Shown here: piece after piece, positions 32,733 through 42,440 of the stretch | Layout of the letters: each line of letters begins with the position of its first letter | How positions within the stretch are numbered: position 1 is the first letter of the stretch | Assembly (NCBI RefSeq): GCF_002086125.1 | Contig: NZ_MVHG01000039.1 | Coordinates: 1 to 42,440 of the forward strand | Length of the DNA: 42,440 nt | Source of the DNA: Mycobacterium arosiense ATCC BAA-1401 = DSM 45069 | GTDB lineage: Bacteria; Actinomycetota; Actinomycetes; Mycobacteriales; Mycobacteriaceae | Direction: 5' to 3' | The notes under the pieces: model-generated | Databases searched by the model: none | Seen by the model: the letters and a program-made list of their open reading frames with translations, nothing else | What the model was told of the DNA's origin: nothing | Program-made: the position numbers and the translations under genes

Positions 32733-34300
32733 TTGGCCTCCCCGGGTGGACGAACTAGTGAGACCGTGGTGCCGCGGGCGACGGGTCCCAGCAGAAGTTC
32801 GGTGGCTTCGGTCGCGGGGGCGCCGGTGATCACGCCGAGCATGTTCCGTTCGTATTGACTCCCAACGGGTCCCACGTTGCCCCCGAAAGAGGCCCGGTAC
32901 GAGGCCGGCGGGATCCACGGCGCCTTGGGGGGAGCCACCGGCGCGACCCACGGTTCGTGTTGTTGCGGCGTCGCGGGCGCACCGGGCGAGGGGTTGTCGG
33001 GATTCGCGCTGCCCGGCACCGGCGGCGACGGCGTAATGCCCGGAGCCAGAGGCGGATTGGGGTCGACCAGATTCGGTGGTCCGTTCACCAGGGGCGGACC
33101 CACGGCGACCAGGTTTCCGTCCGGGCCGATCACCGTGCCCCGCGGGGGGGCCAGGTCCTTGGGCGGGTGATAGTTCTGCGGCAGCAACACGTCGGGCAGA
33201 TCGGGGCGCACCGGAATCAGCGGTGCGGTAAAGCAACTGGGTCCTTTGAGCTCGCCGTAGTGCGGACAGTCGGCACGGGTGTAGGTGGAACTCGGCGTGA
33301 ACGTCAGCATCGCGCGCATGTTGCCCAGGTTCGTCCGCGGATTCCAGACCTGTTCCATGAACTGGTTGGCCAAGTTGTCCAATTTGGTGACGGCGGGCAC
33401 GAAGTTGTTCGACTTCTGGGCCAGGATGCCCAGCACCGGCGTGAAATCGCCTGTAATCCTGATGAGTTGGTCGATGTGGTTGTCGAACGATTGGCGGGTC
33501 GTGCCGGCCGTGTAGTCGGCGCCGGAAATCAGCGAGGCCAACTGCCCGCGTGTCTCGGCAAAGGTTCGCATCGGCTCGACGGCCTGATGCAATGCATCGA
33601 GCAGATCGGGCGCGGTCTGGGCCAGCCCCGTCGTCGCATCCAGCAGCGCCGAAACGGTCGAGGGACCGGCTTCGCTGGTGACAATCGAATTGAGTTGATC
33701 GAGAAGGCGATTCAACTGGGCACCGGCGTTCAGCAGGCCGACGCGGCGGTGGTCGGTCGCCGCGCCCAGGGCGGCCAGGATCCCCACCGACCTGTCGTCA
33801 CGGCCACGCCCCGCGGCGGCAAGCAGGTCACGCAGCTTGCTGACGGTCGTCTGGAAAAGAACCGTCGGCAACCGCTTGTCCTCCGGGATGTGCGCGCCGT
33901 CGCGGATTGTCTGACCGGGGCCGTTGCCGACCAATTGGACCGACGAGACGGCGAAGACGTTGCTGGGCACCACGCGCGCGGTCACGTTGGCCGGAATCGA
34001 CTTGGCGTAATCCTCTTTGAGGTCGATGTGGACGTAGTTGGGCTTACCGTGCGCCGCCGGGACAACGTCGTTGACCATCCCAACCAGGACACCGTGATAT
34101 TTGACGTCGGACTTCTGCGGAAGGCCATCGCCGACATTGATCAGGTCGGCGACCACCCGCACGTAATCGTTGAGCCTGCCGGTGGATTTCACCAACATCG
34201 CGGTGGTGATCAGGGCGCTGACGACCACAACCGCGATGCCGATGCCGAACAGCTGCCGATCGGACGGGCCGCGGCCGTCCAGCTCAAAGGAATTGGGCAC
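32729..34300 (-). CDS. MceA: MCE family protein with long Pro-rich tail
   Basis: A 523-residue protein, the first MCE subunit after the two permease genes. A membrane anchor (about 17-37, LFGIGIAVVVVSALITTAM) is followed by the MCE domain with INVGDGLPQKSDVKYHGVLVG. From about 395 to 480 the chain is Pro/Gly-rich (for example NPPLAPGITPSPPVPGS), then it ends with the MceA-type GGNVGPVGSQYERNMLG and LGPVARGTTVSLV. Start GTG 34300 lies 11 bp after the yrbEB stop. The open frame continues far upstream to 35227, but that part runs through yrbEB and is a shadow. Confidence 0.92.
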   Translation of the reverse strand: MPNSFELDGRGPSDRQLFGIGIAVVVVSALITTAMLVKSTGRLNDYVRVVADLINVGDGLPQKSDVKYHGVLVGMVNDVVPAAHGKPNYVHIDLKEDYAKSIPANVTARVVPSNVFAVSSVQLVGNGPGQTIRDGAHIPEDKRLPTVLFQTTVSKLRDLLAAAGRGRDDRSVGILAALGAATDHRRVGLLNAGAQLNRLLDQLNSIVTSEAGPSTVSALLDATTGLAQTAPDLLDALHQAVEPMRTFAETRGQLASLISGADYTAGTTRQSFDNHIDQLIRITGDFTPVLGILAQKSNNFVPAVTKLDNLANQFMEQVWNPRTNLGNMRAMLTFTPSSTYTRADCPHYGELKGPSCFTAPLIPVRPDLPDVLLPQNYHPPKDLAPPRGTVIGPDGNLVAVGPPLVNGPPNLVDPNPPLAPGITPSPPVPGSANPDNPSPGAPATPQQHEPWVAPVAPPKAPWIPPASYRASFGGNVGPVGSQYERNMLGVITGAPATEATELLLGPVARGTTVSLVRPPGEAK

Positions 34301-34311
34301 GTTCCACCGAC

Positions 34312-35175
34312 CTACCCGCCAAACCTGGCACCCGAGTCCACGCCCCACAGCGCCATGGTGAGCAGCATGTTCACGATGATCACGACGGTGATGCTGGCCC
34401 GCATGCCGTGTCCCGCGGCGACCCCGACGCCCTCGGGCCCGCCGCTCGCGTAATAGCCGTAATAGCACTGGACCGTGGACGCGATCCAGACGAAGATGAC
34501 CGCCTTGAACAAGGAGTAGACGATGTCCTGGCCGGCCAGCATCAGCGTGAAGTAGTGCAGGTAGGAGCCGGTCGAGCCGCCGCTGCCCAGTCCCACCACG
34601 ATCTGGGTGCTCAGGTATCCGATCGCCAGGCACGCGGCGTACAGCGGGACGATCGCCACCACCGACGCGATCAGCCGGGTGGTCACCAGGTAGGGAATCG
34701 GGCGGATGGCGATCGATTCCATCGCGTCGATCTCTTCGGCGATGCGCATGGATCCCAGCTGGGCGGTGAAGCGGCAGCCGCCCTGCATGGCGAAGGCGAG
34801 CGACGCCATCAGGGGAGCCAGCTCGCGGGTGTTTACCAACGAAGAGACGAATCCGGTGGCGGGGCCCAGCCCGAGCAGATCGAGAAAGTTGTAACCCTCG
34901 ATGCCGACCAGCGCGCCGACCGTCATGCCGAGCACCACGGCCACCCCGGCCGTGCCGCCGCCCACCACGATCGAGCCGTTGCCCCAGGTGATATTCGACA
35001 GCAACCGGAGGAATTCGGCGCTGTACTGGCGCAGCGCGAGCGGCACGGCGACCGCGGCCCGGATGAAGAAGACCAGGAGGTGGCCGAGCCGGATGATGGG
35101 CACTCTGCCGCGGCGGTAGAGCCGAACGAGGGGCACCGAGATCGGTGCGAACGGTTGATAAGCGGAGGCCGTCAT
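34312..35175 (-). CDS. YrbEB: MlaE-type permease subunit of the Mce importer
   Basis: A 287-residue polytopic protein of the MlaE/YrbE family. Core signatures are AMQGGCRFTAQLGSMRIAEEIDAME followed by IRPIPYLVTTRLIAS, and the C-terminal YYGYYASGGPEGVG. In mce operons two such permeases pair at the base of the lipid tube and use a separately encoded ATPase. The ATG is 2 bp after the yrbEA stop. Confidence 0.93.
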   Translation of the reverse strand: MTASAYQPFAPISVPLVRLYRRGRVPIIRLGHLLVFFIRAAVAVPLALRQYSAEFLRLLSNITWGNGSIVVGGGTAGVAVVLGMTVGALVGIEGYNFLDLLGLGPATGFVSSLVNTRELAPLMASLAFAMQGGCRFTAQLGSMRIAEEIDAMESIAIRPIPYLVTTRLIASVVAIVPLYAACLAIGYLSTQIVVGLGSGGSTGSYLHYFTLMLAGQDIVYSLFKAVIFVWIASTVQCYYGYYASGGPEGVGVAAGHGMRASITVVIIVNMLLTMALWGVDSGARFGG

Positions 35176-35177
35176 GT

Positions 35178-36020
35178 CTATAGCCCCGTCCGCGGCGACA
35201 ACATGATGTAGAGCTGGCTGATCGCAACGTTGACGATCATCAGCAGCAAAATCGCTTCGACCACAGCGGCATTCACGGAATTCGCGACACCGGTGGGCCC
35301 GCCCTTGGTGGACAGGCCTTTCTGGCTCGACACGATGGCCACGATGGCGCCGAACACGATGGCCTTGATCAGAGCGAGGATCATGTCACCGGTCGTCGCG
35401 AACGACGCGAACGTCGACACGAAGCTGCCCGGCGCCCCGTTTTGGAAGTACACGTTGAACATGTAGCTGGCGAAAAATCCGGCGAAGCACACGACGCCGG
35501 TGAGGGCAACGCCGATCATCACCGCCGCGGCGAAGCGGGGCACGACCAGGCGGCGGATCACCGATACGCCCATCACCTCCATCGCGTCGGTCTCTTCGCG
35601 CATCGTGCGGGAACCCAGGTCCGCGGTGATGGCCGACCCGACCGCCGAGGCCATGAGCACCGCGGCCACCAACGACGCCCCCTGCCGAATGACCGCCAGC
35701 CCGCTGGCCGCCCCGGCCAGCGACGTGGCACCCACCTGGCCGGCCAGCAACGCGAACTGGATGGACAGGGTGACGCTGATCGGCAGGGACACCAGGATCG
35801 TTGGCAACACGGCGGTGCCGGCCATGAACGCGCCCTGCCGGACGAACTCCTGCCACTGGAATCGCCCGGTTGCCAGGTCGTAAAAGAAGTACTGCGCGGT
35901 TCGCACACCCAGCACGAATTGTTCACCCACCGTCGTCAGCGAGGCGACCGGATGACGTTGGACGTACCCGAGCGACCAGTTCCGAATAGCGGTGACGCCA
36001 TCGAGCTGCGTCGTCGTCAT
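35178..36020 (-). CDS. YrbEA: MlaE-type permease subunit of the Mce importer
   Basis: A 280-residue MlaE/YrbE permease and the first gene of the mce operon. Signatures are AVGSAITADLGSRTMREETDAME then VSVIRRLVVPRFAA, and near the end QKGLSTKGGPTGVANSVN. The N-terminus, VTAIRNWSLGYVQRHPVA, is longer than I recall for YrbE1A or YrbE4A. ATG 36020 is chosen; an in-frame start at 36044 would add eight residues, and neither has a strong RBS. It is transcribed away from the TetR gene across a 304-bp intergenic region. Confidence 0.9.
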   Translation of the reverse strand: MTTTQLDGVTAIRNWSLGYVQRHPVASLTTVGEQFVLGVRTAQYFFYDLATGRFQWQEFVRQGAFMAGTAVLPTILVSLPISVTLSIQFALLAGQVGATSLAGAASGLAVIRQGASLVAAVLMASAVGSAITADLGSRTMREETDAMEVMGVSVIRRLVVPRFAAAVMIGVALTGVVCFAGFFASYMFNVYFQNGAPGSFVSTFASFATTGDMILALIKAIVFGAIVAIVSSQKGLSTKGGPTGVANSVNAAVVEAILLLMIVNVAISQLYIMLSPRTGL

Positions 36021-36144
36021 AACGGCGTGACCTGCGGACCGCATAGCAAACCCACGGCGCAGGTCATCGCGTACCAGCTACCGCTTTCATCGGCCCTCTT
36101 CCCGCCCCTGAGTCTGGAGTGCCGAGCGGAGCGCGCGGGGCGAC

Positions 36145-36177
36145 GTTGACCCTTATCTTTATTAAAATAGCGTCAAC
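36145..36177. promoter_or_regulatory. Inverted repeat around an AT-rich core, mce promoter side
   Basis: GTTGAC (36145-36150) and GTCAAC (36172-36177) are inverted arms flanking a very AT-rich, nearly palindromic core TTATCTTTATTAAAATAG. On the - strand TTGACG could be a -35 element for yrbEA. Placed between divergent regulator and operon, it is a likely TetR operator. Confidence 0.5.
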
Positions 36178-36217
36178 AAGCCCCAGGTCTCCGCAGCTCA
36201 TCGGTGTGTGCTGCCTC

Positions 36218-36257
36218 ACACTAGCCTACTTGATAGGGACTTTCAATAGTGTAGAGT
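36218..36257 (+). promoter_or_regulatory. Putative TetR-gene promoter with inverted repeat ACACTA...TAGTGT
   Basis: TTGATA (36230-36235), a 16-nt spacer, then TAGAGT (36252-36257) look like -35 and -10 elements about 70 bp before the TetR ATG. ACACTA (36218-36223) and TAGTGT (36247-36252) are inverted arms bracketing the -35, suiting autoregulation. Confidence 0.45.
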
Positions 36258-36324
36258 CACTCATCCGAGTTCATCGGTGAACGGCGCCGTGGGGTTCTAA
36301 TGTCGGATTGACGAAGGTGATGGC

Positions 36325-36924
36325 ATGCCCTCAGCAAACATATCGTTGCGTGACCGACGCCGTGCCGAGCTGCTTTCCCAGATTCAGCAGACCGCCCATC
36401 GGCTTTTCGCTGAACGAGGCTTCGAAGCGGTGACGACCGAGGACATCGCCGCGGCCGCCGGAATCTCCATCAGCACCTATTTCCGGTACGCGCCCACCAA
36501 GGAGGGCCTGCTGGTCGATCCGGTCCGGGAGGCCGCCGCCGAGATCGTGGGTTCGTACAGCGCCAGGCCGTCCCACGAGTCACCGGTCGAAGCGCTGATC
36601 CAGCTGTTCGTCACGCACGCGCGAGATGTCAGCGAGGTTGACAACCTCGATACCTGGCGCCTGGCGGTCGCGACCGCGCCCCACCTGTTGAGCAAATCCG
36701 TCTTGGTCAGCGAAACCGATCACGGCCGGCTGATCGAGCAGGTCGCCTACCGGATGGGTGTCGATTCGGCGGCCGACATTCGACCCGCGTTATTGGTCCA
36801 CACCAGTTTGGCCACAGTGAAATTCGTCCTCGACGGCTGGCTGGGCTCGGACGTCGCCGACAGCCCAGCGTTCCACGTGCAGCTGGAGGAAGCGCTGCGC
36901 CTCACGCTCGCCGGATTCGACTGA
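36325..36924 (+). CDS. TetR family transcriptional regulator, divergent from the mce operon
   Basis: A 199-residue TetR-type repressor. The helix-turn-helix lies at about 20-60: [20 protein letters not shown], then [20 protein letters not shown]. The C-terminal ligand domain is helical and not informative by eye. It is divergent from yrbEA, the arrangement of local mce regulators. It probably represses the mce operon and itself, with a lipid or sterol-like inducer, but the ligand is inference. The ATG is preceded by GAAGGTG. Confidence 0.88.
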   Translation: MPSANISLRDRRRAELLSQIQQTAHRLFAERGFEAVTTEDIAAAAGISISTYFRYAPTKEGLLVDPVREAAAEIVGSYSARPSHESPVEALIQLFVTHARDVSEVDNLDTWRLAVATAPHLLSKSVLVSETDHGRLIEQVAYRMGVDSAADIRPALLVHTSLATVKFVLDGWLGSDVADSPAFHVQLEEALRLTLAGFD

Positions 36925-36964
36925 CGAAACACTTGAGAACACGGCCGGCGCCAAACCGCCGTGA

Positions 36965-38145
<1,181 letters not shown>

Positions 38146-38229
38146 CGGCTGTGTTAGCGTCCGCCTCGGGGGACTGCCCGGGTTGGCGTGTGGGCCGTCC
38201 CTGCATCGGTGGCCGGCTGTTCGTCTCCC

Positions 38230-38236
38230 AGGAGGG
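38230..38236 (+). promoter_or_regulatory. Ribosome binding site AGGAGGG
   Basis: AGGAGGG is 4 nt before GTG 38241. It decides the start of the membrane protein gene against the longer in-frame reading that begins inside hisG. Confidence 0.75.
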
Positions 38237-38240
38237 TTCC

Positions 38241-38753
38241 GTGACACACGCGCTTCTTGTCTTGTTGGCTTTACTGATTGGCGTCATCGCCGGGCTGCGG
38301 TCGCTGACGGCGCCTGCCGTCGTGGCCTGGGCCGCCTACATCGGCTGGATCGACTTGCACGGCACGTGGGCGGCCTGGCTGGCCAACATCATTGCGGTGA
38401 TCATCTTCACCGTCCTGGCCGTGGGCGAACTGGTCAACGACAAGCTGCCCAAGACGCCCGCCCGCACCGCGCCGCCGATCTTCGCGGCCCGGATCGCCAC
38501 GGGTGGGCTGGCGGGCGCGGCGCTGGGCGCTTGGCCGCACTGGACGTTCACCGCGTTGGGCGCCGGTGTCATCGGCGCGGTGCTCGGGACCCTCGGTGGC
38601 TACCAGGCACGCAAACGGTTGGTGGCCGCGACGGGCGGCAGGGACCTGCCCATCGCGCTGCTCGAGGACGCCGTCGCGATCGTCGGCGGGTTCGCCATCC
38701 TCGCGGCGACGGGCCACCTGCTGACCGAATACCTGCTGACGGCGGTTAAGTGA
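38241..38753 (+). CDS. DUF4126-type integral membrane protein (Rv2120c-like)
   Basis: A 170-residue protein with four or five hydrophobic helices, starting ALLVLLALLIGVIAGLRSLT, which resembles the DUF4126 signature (GLRSLTAPAVVAWAAY). It also has VGELVNDKLPKTPARTAPP in a loop and a glycine-rich helix GAGVIGAVLGTLGGYQARK. It fits Rv2120c by position after hisG. Function unknown. The stop overlaps the start of the flavin disulfide reductase (GTGA), so the two are translationally coupled; a joint role is plausible but not shown. Confidence 0.85.
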   Translation: MTHALLVLLALLIGVIAGLRSLTAPAVVAWAAYIGWIDLHGTWAAWLANIIAVIIFTVLAVGELVNDKLPKTPARTAPPIFAARIATGGLAGAALGAWPHWTFTALGAGVIGAVLGTLGGYQARKRLVAATGGRDLPIALLEDAVAIVGGFAILAATGHLLTEYLLTAVK

Positions 38754-40120
38754 CAGAGCATTTCGATGCGATCATCGTCGGGGCCGGGCAGGCCGGCCCG
38801 CCGTTGGCCGGCCGGCTGACCGCGGCCGGGCAGCGCGTCGCCGTGATCGAGCGCAAGCTGTTCGGCGGCACCTGCGTCAACACCGGGTGCATCCCGACCA
38901 AGACGCTGGTGGCCTCCGCGCACGCCGCCCATCTGGCGCGCCGCGGCGCGGAATACGGCGTGGGGACCGGGCCGATCACCGTGGACATGGCGAAGGTCAA
39001 GGCTCGCAAAGACGAGATCATGCTGGGCGACCGCAAGGGTGTCGAGGATTGGCTCGAAACCATGAAGGGCTGCACCGTTTTTCGAGGGCATGCGGTTTTT
39101 CAGGATCCGCATACGCTCCGAGTGGGTGACGAGGAGCTGCACGCCGACCGCATCTTCCTCAACGTCGGCGGGCGCGCGGTGGTGCCCGACATCCCGGGTC
39201 TGTCCGACGTTGACTTCCTCACCAACGTTTCGATCCTCGAACTCGACACGGTGCCAACGCATCTCGTCATCATCGGCGGCAGTTACATCGCGCTGGAGTT
39301 CGCCCAGATGTACCGGAGGTTCGGGGCTCGGGTGACCGTCGTCGAACGGGGCCCGCGGCTGGCGTTGCGCGAGGACCAGGACGTCTCGGCCACCATCGAG
39401 GAAATCCTGTTCGCCGAAGGCATCGATATCATCGTGGGGGCCGACGATGTTCGAATAGCCAAGAACGGCAACGGGTTCGAGCTGACTCCTCGCCAGGGCG
39501 CCGCGCCCGTTCAGGGGAGTCATCTGCTGCTGGCGGTGGGCCGCCGACCCAACACCGACGACATGGGCCTGGAAGCGGCCGGGGTGCAGACCGACGCCCG
39601 CGGCTACATCGTGGTCGACGATGTGCTCAAGACCAGCGTCGAACACATCTGGGCGATGGGGGACTGCAACGGCAAGGGCGCATTTACCCATACCTCCTAC
39701 AACGATTTCGAGATCGTCGCGGCCAACCTGCTGGACGACGACCCGCGCCGGGTGAGCGACCGCATCACCACCTACGCGCTCTACATCGATCCGCCGCTGG
39801 GGCGCGCCGGCATGACCGTCGATCAGGTCCGCTCGTCGGGGCGCAAGGCGTTGGTCGGCAAGCGGCCGATGAGCCGGGTCGGCCGGGCCGTGGAAAAGGG
39901 TGAGACACAGGGCTTCATGAAAGTCGTGGTGGACGCCGACACCCAGGAGATCCTGGGGGCAGCCATCCTCGGGGTCGGCGGTGACGAGGCAATTCACGCC
40001 ATCCTGGACGTGATGTCGGCCAAGGCGCCCTACACGACGCTCTCGCGCACAATGCACATCCACCCCACCGTCAGCGAGCTCATCCCCACGATGCTGCAGG
40101 AGCTCTCGCCGCTGAGCTAG
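38750..40120 (+). CDS. FAD-dependent pyridine nucleotide-disulfide oxidoreductase (RclA/MerA-like)
   Basis: A 456-residue class I flavin disulfide reductase. FAD motif DAIIVGAGQAGPPLAGRL, redox pair in GGTCVNTGCIPTK (about Cys42 and Cys47), NAD(P)H motif VIIGGSYIALEFAQ, second FAD motif IWAMGDCNG, and the dimer-domain active-site His in HIHPTVSELIP. It lacks the N-terminal heavy-metal domain and the C-terminal Cys pair of mercuric reductase MerA and is not an obvious lipoamide dehydrogenase, so RclA-like is a reasonable alternative. Substrate unknown. GTG start overlaps the preceding stop. I do not recall a counterpart at this spot in M. tuberculosis. Confidence 0.9.
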   Translation: MTEHFDAIIVGAGQAGPPLAGRLTAAGQRVAVIERKLFGGTCVNTGCIPTKTLVASAHAAHLARRGAEYGVGTGPITVDMAKVKARKDEIMLGDRKGVEDWLETMKGCTVFRGHAVFQDPHTLRVGDEELHADRIFLNVGGRAVVPDIPGLSDVDFLTNVSILELDTVPTHLVIIGGSYIALEFAQMYRRFGARVTVVERGPRLALREDQDVSATIEEILFAEGIDIIVGADDVRIAKNGNGFELTPRQGAAPVQGSHLLLAVGRRPNTDDMGLEAAGVQTDARGYIVVDDVLKTSVEHIWAMGDCNGKGAFTHTSYNDFEIVAANLLDDDPRRVSDRITTYALYIDPPLGRAGMTVDQVRSSGRKALVGKRPMSRVGRAVEKGETQGFMKVVVDADTQEILGAAILGVGGDEAIHAILDVMSAKAPYTTLSRTMHIHPTVSELIPTMLQELSPLS

Positions 40121-40123
40121 TGG

Positions 40124-41940
<1,817 letters not shown>

Positions 41941-42064
41941 CGGGTCGCCACCATCTGCCAGTGGCGATCGCGAGCGCGGTGTAGCCGGGCGCGGCGGGTC
42001 GCCACCATCTGCCAGTGGCGATCGCGAGCGCGGTGTAGCCGGGCGCGGCGGGTCGCCACCATCT
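41941..42064. repeat. 54-bp tandem repeat, two full copies plus a partial third
   Basis: Copies start at 41941, 41995 and 42049 with a period of exactly 54 bp. The third holds only the first 16 bp. Full copies appear identical. Each contains TCGCCAC and GTGGCGA arms (7 bp, 9-nt loop) and the palindrome GCGATCGC. The array fills the whole gap between the convergent trmI and DUF503 genes. Confidence 0.85.
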
Positions 42065-42065
42065 A

Positions 42066-42365
42066 CTAGGCGAGGTCCTCGCTGCGCACCAGCGAGCGCC
42101 GCACCGACAGCAGCTCGAATTCGGGATGCGCGGCCACCAACCGCTCGGCCGCGTCCAGGACCTCGACGGCGTGACCGCGGTCGCCCGACACCGTGGCGAC
42201 GCCGATGCCCGCCCGCCGATACAGCTCGCGCGAACCCACCTCGGCCGCCGACACGCTGAACTTGCGCTGCAACTCCGCGACTACGGGGCGAACCACCGAC
42301 CGCTTCTGTTTGAGTGACCGGACGTCGCCCAGCAGCACGTCGAACTCGAGCCAGCCGATCCACAT
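42066..42365 (-). CDS. DUF503 family protein (Rv2117-like)
   Basis: A 99-residue small protein of the DUF503/YlxP-like family. N-terminal MWIGWLEFDVLLGDVRSLK matches Rv2117 (97 aa), then KQKRSVVRPVVAELQRKF, YRRAGIGVATVSGD, and AERLVAAHPEFELLSV. Function unestablished; some DUF503 relatives are linked to ribosome maturation. ATG 42365 is chosen from the Rv2117 start; an in-frame TTG at 42377 would overlap the preceding stop. Stop is 1 bp from the repeat. Confidence 0.9.
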   Translation of the reverse strand: MWIGWLEFDVLLGDVRSLKQKRSVVRPVVAELQRKFSVSAAEVGSRELYRRAGIGVATVSGDRGHAVEVLDAAERLVAAHPEFELLSVRRSLVRSEDLA

Positions 42366-42373
42366 GCCGCGGG

Positions 42374-42440
42374 TCAACCCGGCGGGTTCTGCTCGGGGGG
42401 TGGCTCCGGCGCCGGGGCAGGAGCGGGAGCGGGTTCCGGG
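42374..42440 (-). CDS. C-terminus of a Pro/Ala-rich protein, probably lipoprotein LppK (5' end outside window)
   Basis: The last 21 codons of an open frame on the - strand read PEPAPAPAPAPEPPPEQ then NPPG and TGA. A Pro/Ala-rich tail just upstream of a DUF503 gene fits LppK (Rv2116), which precedes Rv2117 in M. tuberculosis. Only the tail is visible, so the name rests on synteny. It ends 8 bp before the DUF503 ATG. Confidence 0.5.
   Translation of the reverse strand, partial: PEPAPAPAPAPEPPPEQNPPG

Noticed and set aside
34301..35227. Upstream extension of the mceA frame giving an 832-residue protein
   Set aside because: The extra part lies within yrbEB in another frame; MCE homology begins at GTG 34300.
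41941..42064. CRISPR array
   Set aside because: The 54-bp units abut directly with no unique spacers, and no cas genes are near.

Overview
The window looks like a chromosomal piece of a nontuberculous Mycobacterium. The evidence is high GC, frequent GTG starts, ATGA/GTGA gene overlaps, a complete mce operon, a Mas-type polyketide synthase, a FAAL, and a gene order that (from memory of the M. tuberculosis H37Rv map) follows Rv2129c - ansP1 - Rv2125 - metH - hisE - hisG - Rv2120c - Rv2119 - Rv2118c - Rv2117 - lppK. The species cannot be fixed from the sequence alone. Two large accessory blocks sit on that conserved backbone.

Region 1 (1-14724, + strand) is a tightly packed biosynthetic operon: the 3' part of a multimodular NRPS (PCP-C-A-PCP-TE), a complete Mas-like reducing PKS (KS-AT-DH-ER-KR-ACP), a cytochrome P450, a small exported haemophore-family (MHB-like) protein, a siderophore-interacting-protein (SIP) type flavin reductase and a fatty-acyl-AMP ligase (FAAL). 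Junctions overlap by 4 bp or are 2-5 bp apart. Together they suggest a (methyl-branched) lipopeptide whose production or use is linked to iron or haem. The NRPS continues upstream of the window, so further modules are missing from view.

Region 2 (14725-15858) is a 1.1-kb, lower-GC boundary. It holds a terminator-like hairpin, one small ORF with a very strong ribosome binding site on the - strand, and several repeats and palindromes that look like operators.

Region 3 (15859-23423) is backbone: an SDR oxidoreductase, the asparagine permease AnsP1, a PAC2-family protein, a 34-bp duplicated hairpin element, and cobalamin-dependent methionine synthase MetH.

Region 4 (23405-36924) is the second accessory block, inserted between metH and hisE: a leftward mce operon (YrbEA, YrbEB, MceA-F, a Mce-associated protein), followed in the same direction by an MPT64/RsiV-like secreted protein and a short 4-alpha-glucanotransferase. 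A divergent TetR regulator lies beside the operon promoter. The mce proteins should form an envelope lipid importer.

Region 5 (36981-42440) is backbone again: hisE-hisG, a DUF4126 membrane protein translationally coupled to an RclA/MerA-like flavin disulfide reductase, a single-domain RecB-like Fe-S nuclease, TrmI, a 54-bp tandem repeat, a DUF503 protein, and the C-terminus of a Pro/Ala-rich protein, probably LppK. No tRNA, rRNA, CRISPR array or insertion sequence was seen.
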